The position numbers and the translations under genes are program-made. DNA of 25,500 nt from Clostridia bacterium. GTDB taxonomy: Bacteria; Bacillota; Clostridia; Oscillospirales; QAMX01. The stretch is taken from assembly GCA_017556885.1 (NCBI GenBank), contig JAFYLV010000095.1:1-25500 (forward strand). The letters are read 5' to 3'. Of this stretch, positions 1 through 8,744 are shown piece after piece. The notes under the pieces were generated by a model. The model ran no database searches. It saw nothing but the letters and a program-made list of their open reading frames with translations, and had not been told where the DNA came from. The number at the start of each line of letters is the position of its first letter. Position 1 is the stretch's first letter.

Positions 1-963
1 AACGAGGACTACTTCGTCCGTCTCGCCTGCGAGCTGGAGAAGATGGGTGCGGATACCATCTGCATCAAGGACATGGCAAACCTTCTGCTGCCCTATGACG
101 CTTATTCCCTCGTCAAGAAGCTCAAGGAGAACGTCAGCGTTCCCATCCACCTGCATACCCACAACACCACCGGTACCGGCGACATGGTTTATCTGATGGC
201 TGCCCAGGCCGGCGTGGATATCGTGGATACCGCCCTTTCTCCCATGGCCAACGGCACCTCTCAGCCCACCACCGAGGCCCTCGTCGCTACCCTCAAGGGT
301 ACCGACCGCGACACCGGTCTGGATCTTGAGCAGCTGGCTGACGCCGCCGCCCACTTCCGCACCGTTGCTGCCAAGCTCAAGGAGCAGGGCTCCCTCGATC
401 CCAAGGTGCTCAATGTTGACACCAAGACCCTTATCTATCAGGTTCCCGGCGGTATGCTTTCCAACCTGCTCTCCCAGCTCAAGCAGGCCAATGCCGAGGA
501 TAAGTACTACGACGTGCTTGCCGAGATTCCCCGCGTCCGCGAGGACTTCGGTTATCCTCCCCTTGTTACCCCCACCAGCCAGATCGTCGGTACCCAGGCC
601 GTTATGAACGTCCTCGCCGGCGAGCGCTACAAGATGGTTCCCAAGGAGTCCAAGGGTATGCTCATGGGCGAGTACGGACGTCTGCCCGCACCTGTCAATG
701 AGGAAGTTCGCCGCAAGTGCATCGGCGATGCCGAGCCCATCACCTGCCGCCCCGCAGATCTTATCGAGCCCGAGCTCGAGAAGTACCGCGAGGAGACCAA
801 GGACATCGCCACCTGCGAGGAGGATGTGCTCTCCTACGCCCTCTTCCCCCAGGTTGCATCCAAGTTCTTCGATGCCCGCAAGAACGGCTTTGCCAAGGAA
901 GAGGCTGCTCCCAAGGCTGCTGACGGTCCCCGCGTTCTCTACGTGGACGATCGCTCCCTCTAA
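1..963 (+). CDS. oadA: Oxaloacetate decarboxylase alpha / carboxyltransferase subunit, 3' part
   Basis: This gene enters from the left edge; 320 C-terminal residues are visible and no start is seen. The family transfers a carboxyl group between a 2-oxo acid and biotin: OadA of the sodium-pumping oxaloacetate decarboxylase, PycB, or transcarboxylase 5S. Seen in the sequence are the CIKDMA lysine motif near the left edge and the HLHTHN metal-binding histidines, both core elements of this TIM-barrel family, followed by the conserved C-terminal helical domain. There is no C-terminal biotinyl domain with an MKM motif; the protein ends in a short Ala/Lys linker and VDDRSL, so biotin must sit on a separate protein, presumably encoded upstream. 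Codon use is strongly biased (CTC, ACC, AAG, CGC), as in a highly expressed gene. An intrinsic terminator follows at once, so it is the last gene of its operon. The family is sure; the exact substrate is inferred. Confidence 0.85.
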   Translation, partial: NEDYFVRLACELEKMGADTICIKDMANLLLPYDAYSLVKKLKENVSVPIHLHTHNTTGTGDMVYLMAAQAGVDIVDTALSPMANGTSQPTTEALVATLKGTDRDTGLDLEQLADAAAHFRTVAAKLKEQGSLDPKVLNVDTKTLIYQVPGGMLSNLLSQLKQANAEDKYYDVLAEIPRVREDFGYPPLVTPTSQIVGTQAVMNVLAGERYKMVPKESKGMLMGEYGRLPAPVNEEVRRKCIGDAEPITCRPADLIEPELEKYREETKDIATCEEDVLSYALFPQVASKFFDARKNGFAKEEAAPKAADGPRVLYVDDRSL

Positions 964-976
964 TCACTGACCAGGT

Positions 977-1011
977 TAAAAGCACCCCGTTTTAAACGGG
1001 GTGCTTTTTTT
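977..1011 (+). terminator. Intrinsic terminator after the carboxyltransferase gene
   Basis: AGCACCCCGTTT at 981-992 pairs with AAACGGGGTGCT at 994-1005 and runs into seven T residues. It starts 13 bases after the stop codon. Confidence 0.93.
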
Positions 1012-1020
1012 GCACTTAGT

Positions 1021-1050
1021 TTGACAAATCACTCACAAAGAGGGTAGAAT
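1021..1050 (+). promoter_or_regulatory. Sigma-A promoter of the membrane protein gene
   Basis: TTGACA at 1021-1026 and TAGAAT at 1045-1050 are 18 bases apart. A second TATAAT at 1087-1092 lies nearer the gene but has no well-spaced -35 box. Confidence 0.7.
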
Positions 1051-1128
1051 TGGAGAAAAAGGTAGATTTGTTCATGGTTTATATGATATAATAGGCCGCG
1101 TATTTGAAATGAAAGGGAGGTGCGGCGA

Positions 1129-1899
1129 ATGAAGATCATGCAGATGCATTGGGTGCGGCTTGTGCTGCGCAGCCTTTTGTTTGTGCTGGCGCTGATGCTA
1201 TACTTCTTTGATGAAAGCCGGTTTTCCGGCATCCTGCAGGGAGATTGGGGTGCCTTGACGATTATCTGGGTGTTTTTTGTTGCGGATATGCTGCTGCGCT
1301 TTTTCCCTTCAAGATTCGAGAGTATGGGCTGCCAGAAACAGTTTGCCCGGGAGTATATACCGGCTGACCGTCCGGAAGCACGGCCGCCCACGGCGGCATG
1401 GCGCGTTTGGGGCGTTTTTGGCAGCTGGGTTGCGCTCAATGCGGTTATTGTGGCCCTTTATTTCCTGCAGATCATCGATGTGGGCGCACTGGTGCTGGTC
1501 AGCCTCTTCTATGCGGTATGCGATATTATTTGCATCCTCTTTTTCTGCCCATTCCAGAGCTGGATGATGAAAAACCGCTGCTGCGTCACCTGCCGGATCT
1601 ACAACTGGGATTTTGCCATGATGTTCACGCCGCTGCTCTTTATCCCGTCCTTCTATTCCTGGAGCCTCAGCGGAATGTCGCTGCTGCTTTTGCTGCGGTG
1701 GGAGCTCAACCGGCGGATCCATCCGGAGCGCTTTGATGAGCGCTGCAATGCAGGTCTTTCCTGCGCAAACTGCCGGGAGCATCTCTGCCGACATAAGAAG
1801 GCTATCCGTGCATTGGCAAAGCGGACCCGTGAAGAGATCGACGGTGTCCGGGGCAAGATCGGCGACGTAAAGGAAAAAATCAAACAGAAAATCAAATAA
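1129..1899 (+). CDS. Uncharacterised polytopic membrane protein with cysteine clusters
   Basis: I do not recognise a named family. The protein is 256 residues. Hydrophobic segments lie near residues 10-27, 42-58, 95-113, 117-140 and 163-190 (the last may be a helical hairpin), followed by a basic tail rich in Lys and Arg. Two cysteine groups stand out: C151, C152 and C155 in the loop before the last hydrophobic stretch, and C206, C212, C215 and C220 just after it. By the positive-inside rule both would face the cytoplasm, where they could bind a metal or form a redox centre; this is inference. I chose the ATG at 1129 because GGGAGG at 1115-1120 lies eight bases upstream; a GTG at 1120 overlaps that ribosome site and is less likely. 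It has its own promoter and terminator, so it appears monocistronic. Confidence 0.8.
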   Translation: MKIMQMHWVRLVLRSLLFVLALMLYFFDESRFSGILQGDWGALTIIWVFFVADMLLRFFPSRFESMGCQKQFAREYIPADRPEARPPTAAWRVWGVFGSWVALNAVIVALYFLQIIDVGALVLVSLFYAVCDIICILFFCPFQSWMMKNRCCVTCRIYNWDFAMMFTPLLFIPSFYSWSLSGMSLLLLLRWELNRRIHPERFDERCNAGLSCANCREHLCRHKKAIRALAKRTREEIDGVRGKIGDVKEKIKQKIK

Positions 1900-1905
1900 A
1901 AGAAA

Positions 1906-1940
1906 CCGCCCTGCGAAAACCTTCGCAGGGCGGAACTGTT
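1906..1940. terminator. Bidirectional terminator between convergent genes
   Basis: CCGCCCTGCGAA at 1906-1917 pairs with TTCGCAGGGCGG at 1922-1933 around a four-base loop. T-rich sequence follows on both strands, so it can serve the membrane protein gene and the convergent LRR-SLH gene. Confidence 0.9.
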
Positions 1941-1948
1941 TTTTGCGA

Positions 1949-3340
1949 TTATCCCAGCAGATTTTTAAAGATCTGTGCCGTCTCGGCACGGGTGGCGGTG
2001 CCCTTGGGATCGATCAGCTTGCCGGGTTTTCCGGAAAGGATTCCCTCGGCGCAGGCCCACTGCATGGCCTCGCGGGCCCAGCTGCTGACAGTGTCCGCAT
2101 CGGCAAAGGCGGCAAGCGCGGTGCCGTCCTCGGCGGCGGAAACGTCCATCTTCTTGAACTTTGCATAGCGGTAGATGATGGAAATGAGCTCCTCACGGGT
2201 GGCGTTGCGGTTGGGTGCAAAGGTGCCGTCAGGCTGTCCGCTGATGAGGCCGTAGAAACCTGCCCAATCCACGGCAAAGCCATACCAGTCCTTTCGGGAT
2301 ACGTCGGAGAACAGATGGTTTCTGTCGGTGGCAGCAGGCCCCTCCACGTTGCAGAGGATCTGGGCGATCATGGCGCGGGAGAGGTTTGCGTTGGGCTCAA
2401 AGCCCCGTTCGTTGCCCACCATGAGATGATTGCGGTAGGCAAAATCCACGGCGGGGAAGAACCAATCGGACTCTTTGACATCGGGGAAAAGAGTGGAAGT
2501 ATCTACGGTAAAGTGAACGGCTGCGGCAAAGAGAGGATCGTTGAAGTCTTCCTCGATCTTGATGCGCTTCCAGGCCTCCTCAACACCGTTGTAATAAACA
2601 TCCGTGAGGGCATCGCAGCCGTCAAAGACCATGAGTTCGATCTTGTTCAGGGATGCGGGCAGATATACGGTATGCAGGGATGTGCAGTTGCGGAAGGTTC
2701 TGCGGTAAAGGCTGGTCACACCCTCCGGAACGGTGATCTCCGTCAGCGCAGTACAGCCGGTAAAGGCATCACCCAGCGTGGTAAGCGTATCAGGCAGAAC
2801 AACGGTTTTCAGCGCAGTGCAGCCGTAGAAGGCAGTGCCGCCGATGTAGATGACCTTTGATGGAACGGTTATCGCGGTGAGCGCGGTGCAACCTGCAAAG
2901 GCTGACATGCCGATGTAGGTAAGACCCGTGGGCAGCTTGATCTCTGTGAGCGAGGAACAGCCGTAGAAGGCATAGCTGTCAATGCGTCTCAGATCGGCGG
3001 AAAGCGAAACGGAGCTCAGGTTTTCAAATCCCTTGAAGGCGTTTTCGCCGATGGTGTCGATACCGTTATGAATGACAAGGTATTTGACCCTCGGAATAAG
3101 ATATTCTCTCTGCTCCGCGGTGAAGGGGTTGTAAGTTACGCCGCCCTTTCCGGAAATAATAAGCACGTCGTCCACAAGTTCCCAGGAGACGACGGCACCC
3201 TCGGGCCCCGTTCCGCAGGTGCCGGAGGTGTATGTCGCCTCTTCCGCCGCGACGGGGAGCACGGGAACAGCGAACTGCAAACAGAGCGCGAAGGCAAGCA
3301 GCAGGGCGAGGACAGTATGCTGTTTTTTGAGGTTGAACAT
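1949..3340 (-). CDS. Secreted BspA-like leucine-rich repeat protein with three SLH domains
   Basis: The protein has 463 residues and is exported and held on the cell surface. Residues 1-32 are a signal peptide: basic N-terminus, long hydrophobic core, AA before the likely cleavage site. Residues 38-70 carry the SGTCG...W.L...ISGKG module that often precedes such repeats in clostridial surface proteins. Residues 95-255 hold about seven LRR_5 (BspA/TpLRR) repeats of the form LTEIxLPxxLxxIGxxAFxGC. Residues 285-332, 344-392 and 411-460 are SLH domains, which in other bacteria bind pyruvylated secondary wall polymer. The start at 3340 has AAAGGAG just upstream (3349-3355) and the signal peptide follows it directly; the frame stays open further upstream, but that part lies antisense to the neighbouring gene. 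The ligand is unknown; such repeats often mediate adhesion. Confidence 0.93.
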   Translation of the reverse strand: MFNLKKQHTVLALLLAFALCLQFAVPVLPVAAEEATYTSGTCGTGPEGAVVSWELVDDVLIISGKGGVTYNPFTAEQREYLIPRVKYLVIHNGIDTIGENAFKGFENLSSVSLSADLRRIDSYAFYGCSSLTEIKLPTGLTYIGMSAFAGCTALTAITVPSKVIYIGGTAFYGCTALKTVVLPDTLTTLGDAFTGCTALTEITVPEGVTSLYRRTFRNCTSLHTVYLPASLNKIELMVFDGCDALTDVYYNGVEEAWKRIKIEEDFNDPLFAAAVHFTVDTSTLFPDVKESDWFFPAVDFAYRNHLMVGNERGFEPNANLSRAMIAQILCNVEGPAATDRNHLFSDVSRKDWYGFAVDWAGFYGLISGQPDGTFAPNRNATREELISIIYRYAKFKKMDVSAAEDGTALAAFADADTVSSWAREAMQWACAEGILSGKPGKLIDPKGTATRAETAQIFKNLLG

Positions 3341-3370
3341 AAGTTGACTCCTTTCTAAAGACACAAAAGA

Positions 3371-3379
3371 ATTATAACA
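3371..3379 (-). promoter_or_regulatory. Extended -10 promoter of the LRR-SLH gene
   Basis: On the minus strand TGTTATAAT is an extended -10 element about 30 bases before the start codon. No good -35 box is seen at the right distance. Confidence 0.55.
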
Positions 3380-3424
3380 CAGATACAGCAAAAAATAAAG
3401 TGTGTTTGGGCTGTCAAAAGACGG

Positions 3425-3453
3425 TTGACAACAGGCTGAAAATTCGGTATAGT
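3425..3453 (+). promoter_or_regulatory. Sigma-A promoter of the GH28-like gene
   Basis: TTGACA at 3425-3430 and TATAGT at 3448-3453 are separated by 17 bases. The start codon follows 28 bases later, with GGAGG at 3468-3472. Confidence 0.8.
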
Positions 3454-3481
3454 TAAAGAAAAATGCCGGAGGTATACCGAT

Positions 3482-4885
3482 ATGTTTACTCTCTATCCGC
3501 ATCCCGAAAACGAGCCGGTTTCGGCGGTGCATTCTGTCACCGTCGGCGGCGTTTCCGCACCCTGCATGACGGCGCGGGTATCTGCCATGCCCTATAACCG
3601 CGTTTGGCCGGGCTTTCAGCGCGGCAAGGATCAGACGGAGATGGCATCCTTTCTGAATTTTGCCGCGGACGGCCCCGTGGAGCTCACGGTCACCTGGCCC
3701 AAGGATATTGAATCGGTGGTTGTCCGTCCCCTGCGCCACGGCATCAAGCCCGTGGTGGAGGGCCGCTGCGCCCGCTTCACTCTGCCCGGCGCAGGACAGT
3801 ATACCGTTGAGGCCGACGGTCCCTCCCAGGCGCTGCACCTGTTTGTGGATCCCGCCGTGCCTGCGGCAGAGGAGGCCAGTATCAGCTTTGCCCCCGGCGT
3901 GCACGATGCGGGGCATATCGACCTTGCATCCGGGGAGAGCCTCTATATCGCCCCCGGCGCGGTGGTTTACGGTCAGCTGAATGTTGCGGATGCGGAAAAT
4001 GTGCGCATCTATGGCGGCGGTATCCTCGATAACTCCCGTTTTGAGCGCATGGATGAGCGCTGTGTGGATTTCCCCAACGGATGCATGAAGATCCACCGCA
4101 GCCGCAATGTCCGCGTGGAGGGCATCACCTTCCGCGATTCCGCCACCTGGACGGCGACCATCTTCAATTCCGAGGAGGTCCACTTTGACCGCGTCAAGCT
4201 CATCGGTATGTGGCGCTACAATGCCGACGGCATCGATTTTGTCAACTGCCGCCATTGCTCGGTGCGCAATTCCTTCCTGCGCAATTTTGATGACTGCGTG
4301 GTCATCAAGGGACTTAAGGGATGGGATCATCAGAACGTGTCGGATATCCATACGGAGGGATGTGTTGTCTGGTGCGACTGGGGCCGCAACCTTGAATTCG
4401 GCGCGGAGACCTGTGCCGATCATTATGACCGCATCACCTTCCGGGATTGCGATCTCATCCACGGCGCGCATATCATGATGGACATCCAAAACGGCGACCG
4501 CGCGGAGGTGCGGGATGTGCTCTTCTCCGATATCCGCGTGGAATATAACCTCCGTGAGCCGCAGCCCATCTATCAGAATCATGAGGTGCCCTATCCCGGT
4601 ACGCCGGGATATATGCCGCGCCTCTTCCTTGCAGAAAATTACTGCGGTGTGTGGTCGCAGGACAATATCCTCGGCAATATCGAGGGCGTCCGCGTGGAAA
4701 ACATTCAAATCTTTGCGGATGAGGGCATGGAAATGCCTCAAAGCATTATCCGCGGCAAGACAGAGGAGAGCTTTATCCGGGATGTTGCCTTCAAAAACAT
4801 CACCTTTAACGGGAAAAAGATCGAAACGCTGGAGGAGCTGAACCTCAGAACCAACGAATTTGTGGAGAATGTAACCGTTGAATAA
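3482..4885 (+). CDS. GH28-like right-handed beta-helix glycosidase
   Basis: The protein has 467 residues. Residues 1-125 look like a beta-sandwich domain. From about 150 onward there are repeated short strands typical of a parallel beta-helix (NVRIYGGGILD, NVRVEGITFRD, DRITFRDCDLI). NADGID (247-252) followed by FDD (269-271) matches the NTD and DD carboxylates of family 28 polygalacturonases; the 21-residue spacing from D249 to D270 equals that in classical members as I remember it. The usual GHG histidine motif is not there: the corresponding GRNLEFGAE (301-309) has Arg. No RIK motif is apparent. There is no signal peptide, so it should act in the cytoplasm, probably on an imported oligosaccharide. 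GGAGG nine bases before the ATG supports the start. It has its own promoter and terminator. Fold and broad class are secure; substrate and activity are not. Confidence 0.82.
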   Translation: MFTLYPHPENEPVSAVHSVTVGGVSAPCMTARVSAMPYNRVWPGFQRGKDQTEMASFLNFAADGPVELTVTWPKDIESVVVRPLRHGIKPVVEGRCARFTLPGAGQYTVEADGPSQALHLFVDPAVPAAEEASISFAPGVHDAGHIDLASGESLYIAPGAVVYGQLNVADAENVRIYGGGILDNSRFERMDERCVDFPNGCMKIHRSRNVRVEGITFRDSATWTATIFNSEEVHFDRVKLIGMWRYNADGIDFVNCRHCSVRNSFLRNFDDCVVIKGLKGWDHQNVSDIHTEGCVVWCDWGRNLEFGAETCADHYDRITFRDCDLIHGAHIMMDIQNGDRAEVRDVLFSDIRVEYNLREPQPIYQNHEVPYPGTPGYMPRLFLAENYCGVWSQDNILGNIEGVRVENIQIFADEGMEMPQSIIRGKTEESFIRDVAFKNITFNGKKIETLEELNLRTNEFVENVTVE

Positions 4886-4900
4886 GTAAATACGCGACAA

Positions 4901-4944
4901 ACAGAAAGAGGACGAAGGCGTTCAGACCTTTGTCCTCTTTCTGT
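4901..4944. terminator. Terminator hairpin between convergent genes
   Basis: ACAGAAAGAGGAC at 4901-4913 pairs with GTCCTCTTTCTGT around 4932-4944, extended inward by AAGG/CCTT. It lies between the GH28-like gene and the end of the ABC exporter operon and can fold on either strand. The T tails are modest. Confidence 0.8.
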
Positions 4945-4962
4945 GCAGATGTTATAGGCAAG

Positions 4963-6795
4963 TCAGGCGTGTGCAGAGGAGGAAGAGCCGATATAACGGC
5001 TGGCCTGGCTTTCGAACATTTGGGCGTATTTTCCGCCGAGGGCCATGAGGGAATCGTGGGAGCCGGACTCGATGATGCGGCCCTGCTCCATCATGCAGAT
5101 GCGGTCGGCCATACGGGTGGTGGAGAGGCGGTGGGAGATGTAGACCACCGTCCGGCCCGCTGCGGCGGCGTTCATGCTTTCGTTCAGATTGTATTCCGAG
5201 ATGGGATCCAGCGCGGCGGAGGGCTCGTCCAGAATGATGCAGCCGGAGGGCTTTGCAAAGGTGCGCGCCATGGCCACCTTCTGGTTCTCGCCGCCGGAGA
5301 GATTGAGTCCGTTCTCGTCAAATTCGCGGGTGAGGGGGGTGTCGATGCCCTTTTCCATCTTCGCCAGCCGCTCGGAGAAGCCGGCGAGATCGAGGGCCTC
5401 GCGGATCTTCTCAGGATCGGAATTCTCCATAAAGTCGCAGGCGACGTTCTCGCCAAGGGTCGCGGCAAAGAGAACGAAATCCTGGAAGACGCAGCCGAAA
5501 TACTCCCGCAGGGAGGTGATATCATACTCCCGGAGATCGTGGCCGTTAAGGAGAATGCGGCCATCGGTGGGATCGTAAAGCCGCAGCAGGAGCTTAATGA
5601 GGGTGGTCTTGCCGGCGCCGTTGTAGCCGACGAGGGCAACGCGCTCGCCGGGAGCGATGGCGAGGTCGATGCCGTCCAGCACCGCCTTGTCGCTGCCGGG
5701 ATAGGCAAAGGTGAGCCCCTCGGCGCGGATCTCCGCCGGGCCCTCCGGCGCGGGGAGAGTGCCGCCGACAATTTTCGGCTCGTAATCGAGGAACTTGCGC
5801 ATACACTCAATGTACTGGGCGTTGTCCTGGAATTCGGCGAGCCCCCAGACGAGGTTTGTGACGGCGTAGGTGGTCTGCTGTGCGGCGTTGATGAGACCGG
5901 CGGCCTCGCCCACGGTGACGGATTTGGTCACTAGCACCTGATAGATGCAGAAGGCCGTCATGACAAGCTTTGCAATGAACTCATAGACCACAAAGTTTTT
6001 GAGAAACTGGAGAGTGGCCTGCTTCAGGGCGTACCCGCGGTCGTATTTGCGCAGATTTGCGGCGGCATCGTCAAAGAGGGAGAGCAGATGCTCCGTTATG
6101 CCGGAGAGGCGCAGCTCCTTGGCATATTCCGGCTGGTAGAAAACGCGGCCGTAGTAGTCCCGGCGGCGCTCCAGCGGCTTTCTGCCCTTTTTGTATTCAA
6201 AGTTGACCTTGTTGTCCTTGACGGCAATGAGGATGGCGAGCACCGAGCCGACGATGGGGAAGAGCAGGAAGAGAGGGTTGATGGTGGCAAGAATGGCGAA
6301 GATGGCAAAGATGGCAATGAGGTTGGAAATCAGCCGGGATACGGAGAAGTACATCTGGCTGAACTTCTGGTTGGTGCTGTCCAGGGCCATCATGTAATCG
6401 TTGTAAAATTCGGGATCCTCAAAGCAGGCAAGATCCATGGAAATGGCCTTTTCGTAGAGCTCACGCTCCACCTTTTTCATCATGCGCGAAACATTGGGGT
6501 TATAGACATAGCCCCAGAAGAGGTCATAAATCAAGGTGAGCAGGAAATCCACCACCCCAAAGCCGATGAGGAAAAGAAGCGCCTTGCGGAGCCCCTCGCC
6601 TGCGGCGATGGCATCAAAGAGGATCTTGAAGAGCAGGACGTAGCCCGTCCGCCAGAAAACCTGACTTGTGATGGACAGCAGAAGATTGAATGCCGTGGTG
6701 AACGGCATGTAGCGGAAGTAGTAGCGCAGCACAAAGAAGGTGTTTTGCACCGTGCGGCCAAGGGAAAGCTTCTGTTTTTTCTTGTTGTCTGCCAT
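4963..6795 (-). CDS. ABC exporter half-transporter, second subunit
   Basis: This 610-residue protein joins a six-helix type IV exporter membrane domain (about residues 25-330) to a nucleotide-binding domain. Visible are Walker A GYNGAGKTT near 385-393, the signature LSGGENQKV near 495-503, Walker B IILDEPSAALD near 512-522 with the catalytic Glu present, and the switch-region ISHRLST. The start at 6795 lies four bases after the stop of the upstream half-transporter and has AAGGAGGT at about 6803-6810; an in-frame extension to 6861 would overlap the upstream gene and lacks such a site. Tight coupling and similar length argue for a heterodimer with that neighbour. Relatives export drugs, lipids or peptides; no substrate can be assigned from this context. 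Confidence 0.93.
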   Translation of the reverse strand: MADNKKKQKLSLGRTVQNTFFVLRYYFRYMPFTTAFNLLLSITSQVFWRTGYVLLFKILFDAIAAGEGLRKALLFLIGFGVVDFLLTLIYDLFWGYVYNPNVSRMMKKVERELYEKAISMDLACFEDPEFYNDYMMALDSTNQKFSQMYFSVSRLISNLIAIFAIFAILATINPLFLLFPIVGSVLAILIAVKDNKVNFEYKKGRKPLERRRDYYGRVFYQPEYAKELRLSGITEHLLSLFDDAAANLRKYDRGYALKQATLQFLKNFVVYEFIAKLVMTAFCIYQVLVTKSVTVGEAAGLINAAQQTTYAVTNLVWGLAEFQDNAQYIECMRKFLDYEPKIVGGTLPAPEGPAEIRAEGLTFAYPGSDKAVLDGIDLAIAPGERVALVGYNGAGKTTLIKLLLRLYDPTDGRILLNGHDLREYDITSLREYFGCVFQDFVLFAATLGENVACDFMENSDPEKIREALDLAGFSERLAKMEKGIDTPLTREFDENGLNLSGGENQKVAMARTFAKPSGCIILDEPSAALDPISEYNLNESMNAAAAGRTVVYISHRLSTTRMADRICMMEQGRIIESGSHDSLMALGGKYAQMFESQASRYIGSSSSAHA

Positions 6796-6799
6796 GGCG

Positions 6800-8683
6800 T
6801 TACACCTCCTTGCTATTTTCTGCGGCGTAGCGCTCCGCCTGCTTTGCAAACATGTCGGCATACAGTCCGCCGGCGGCCATCAGCTCGGCATGCACGCCGC
6901 TCTCACAGAGCTCGCCGTGGTCAAACACGAGGATGCGGTCGGCGCTCCGGGCGGAGGAAAGCCGGTGGGAAATGAAGATGACCGTCTTGTCCGCCGTGGC
7001 CTTCTCCATGTTTTCGTACATCCGCGCCTCGGCGATGGGGTCAAGGGCGGAGGTAGGCTCGTCCAAAATGACACAGGAGGAGGGACGGGCATAGACACGG
7101 GCGATGGCGATCTTCTGCGCCTCACCGCCGGAGAAATTGGTGCCGTTGTCGTCAAATTCGCGGGTGATGACGGTGTCAAGCCCCGTCTCCAGCCGGGCAA
7201 GCTTCTCTCCGAAGTCGGCAAGCTCCAGACACCGGGTGGCCTCGGCGCGGTCGGCCTCGGTCACGGCGGGACGGAGCAGCACGTTCTCACCAAGGGTCAT
7301 GCCAAAGAGCTTGTGATCCTGAAAAACGGTGGCGTAGACCCGGGTGAGGGTGGCGGGATCGTATTCGCGGATGTCCCGACCGTCAAGGAAGATCTCGCCG
7401 GAATCGGGATCGTAAAGGCGCAGCAGCAGCTTCACAAGGGTGGTCTTTCCCGCGCCGTTGGGGCCGACGACGGCCGCCGTCTCGCCTGCGCGGATGCGGA
7501 AGGAGACGTTCTTGAGGGTGGGCTCCTCCTTGCCGGGATAGGTGAAGGTGACGTTGCGCAGCTCGATCTCGCTGCCGCCGGGACGGACATCGGCGAAAAT
7601 GCCGCCCTCTGCGGGGGCAACGATGCTGTTTTCGTGGTCAAGGAACTCCCGCAGGTTCATGATAAAGCGGGTGTTCTGGTTGACCCGGTTAAAGTTTTCC
7701 GCTGTGCCGGAAATGGCCCATTTGACGCTTTCCACACCGTTTGCGAGGGCAAGGGCGGTGCCGACGCCGTAGGCATCAAAGGAAATGGCGCGGACGAGCA
7801 CGTAGGCCAGGGGCATCAGATAGGTCAGCAGATAGGGGATCTCATAGACCAGCATGCCGAGGGAAATGAGCTTTTTCTGGTGGCGCAGGTGGATATCCAC
7901 CTGCTCGTCCACCGCATCCTCAAAGCGGCGGAAGAGAAGCTTCGAAATGCCGGAAAGGCGCAGATCCTTGGCATATTCCGCCTGATAGGCGGTGCGCTGC
8001 ATGTAGCTGCGGCGGCGGCCGGGAACGGCAGTCTCGTCCCCAATCTGTTTCCAGAGCCGGCTCTGCCGATCTCCGATGATGAGGGGGGCGATGAGGCCAA
8101 GAATGACGAAAACGAAGATAACAGGGTCGTTTGTCAGAATAAAGGAAAGGGAAATGATAAGACCGGGAACATTCTTTGCAGAATTGAGGATATACTGCAT
8201 CCATTCCTCGATCTTGGCAGAGGAATTGTTGATGGCCTTGATATACTTGTCGTAGAATTCGGGATTTTCAAAGCAGGCAAGGTCGGACTCGGCGGCCTTT
8301 TTGTAGATCATGCGGCCGACACCCTTCTGCATGCGCACGGAAAAGCGGCGGGCAAAGAACTTCTGCTGAAAGGAGGAGGCAAAGTCGGCAAAGGCAAGAA
8401 ACACGGCCATGATGCCGAATATGGCAAATACCGGGCCGGGGGCAACGTCCTTCCCCGCCTCCAGACTGTTGAAAAGACCGGCGATGAAATAGGTGTTGTA
8501 AAAGGACCAGGTGGCGTTGTTGACCGTCATGACACCGAGCTTGAGAAAGACGGTGGTGGGGTCGGTCTTGAGAACGATTTTGCTGACGAATTTTGCCGTC
8601 GGCCAGAAATTTTTGCGGGCGGTGCGGTTTTCCTCCCGGCGCTTTGCGCGGGCTTCTGCCTTGGCGGCTTTCTTTTCGGACAT
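6800..8683 (-). CDS. ABC exporter half-transporter, first subunit
   Basis: The protein has 627 residues: a very basic, Ala/Lys/Arg-rich N-terminus (1-25), an exporter-type membrane domain (about 35-340) and an ATPase domain. Walker A GPNGAGKTT is near 404, the signature FSGGEAQKI near 514, Walker B VILDEPTSALD near 536 with the catalytic Glu, and ISHRLSS follows. Both partners therefore keep apparently complete catalytic motifs, unlike heterodimers in which one site is degenerate. The start ATG (8681-8683) has AAAGGAAG about ten bases upstream. It is the first gene of a two-gene operon and is divergent from a MATE exporter, so the locus may be a multi-exporter detoxification unit; that link is inference. 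No transcriptional regulator is adjacent. Confidence 0.92.
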   Translation of the reverse strand: MSEKKAAKAEARAKRREENRTARKNFWPTAKFVSKIVLKTDPTTVFLKLGVMTVNNATWSFYNTYFIAGLFNSLEAGKDVAPGPVFAIFGIMAVFLAFADFASSFQQKFFARRFSVRMQKGVGRMIYKKAAESDLACFENPEFYDKYIKAINNSSAKIEEWMQYILNSAKNVPGLIISLSFILTNDPVIFVFVILGLIAPLIIGDRQSRLWKQIGDETAVPGRRRSYMQRTAYQAEYAKDLRLSGISKLLFRRFEDAVDEQVDIHLRHQKKLISLGMLVYEIPYLLTYLMPLAYVLVRAISFDAYGVGTALALANGVESVKWAISGTAENFNRVNQNTRFIMNLREFLDHENSIVAPAEGGIFADVRPGGSEIELRNVTFTYPGKEEPTLKNVSFRIRAGETAAVVGPNGAGKTTLVKLLLRLYDPDSGEIFLDGRDIREYDPATLTRVYATVFQDHKLFGMTLGENVLLRPAVTEADRAEATRCLELADFGEKLARLETGLDTVITREFDDNGTNFSGGEAQKIAIARVYARPSSCVILDEPTSALDPIAEARMYENMEKATADKTVIFISHRLSSARSADRILVFDHGELCESGVHAELMAAGGLYADMFAKQAERYAAENSKEV

Positions 8684-8744
8684 GATGGAGTCACTTCCTT
8701 TCGGGGTGGGGGGCGAAAAACTAAGTTAAGTAATCGTTTTTCAT

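Noticed and set aside
1081..1092. Second promoter at TATAAT before the membrane protein gene
   Set aside because: The nearest -35-like box (TTGTTC) is only 13 bases away, too close; TTGACA-N18-TAGAAT upstream is better.
3341..4900. N-terminal extension of the LRR-SLH protein by about 520 codons
   Set aside because: It lies antisense to the GH28-like gene, and a signal peptide with a good ribosome site begins at 3340.
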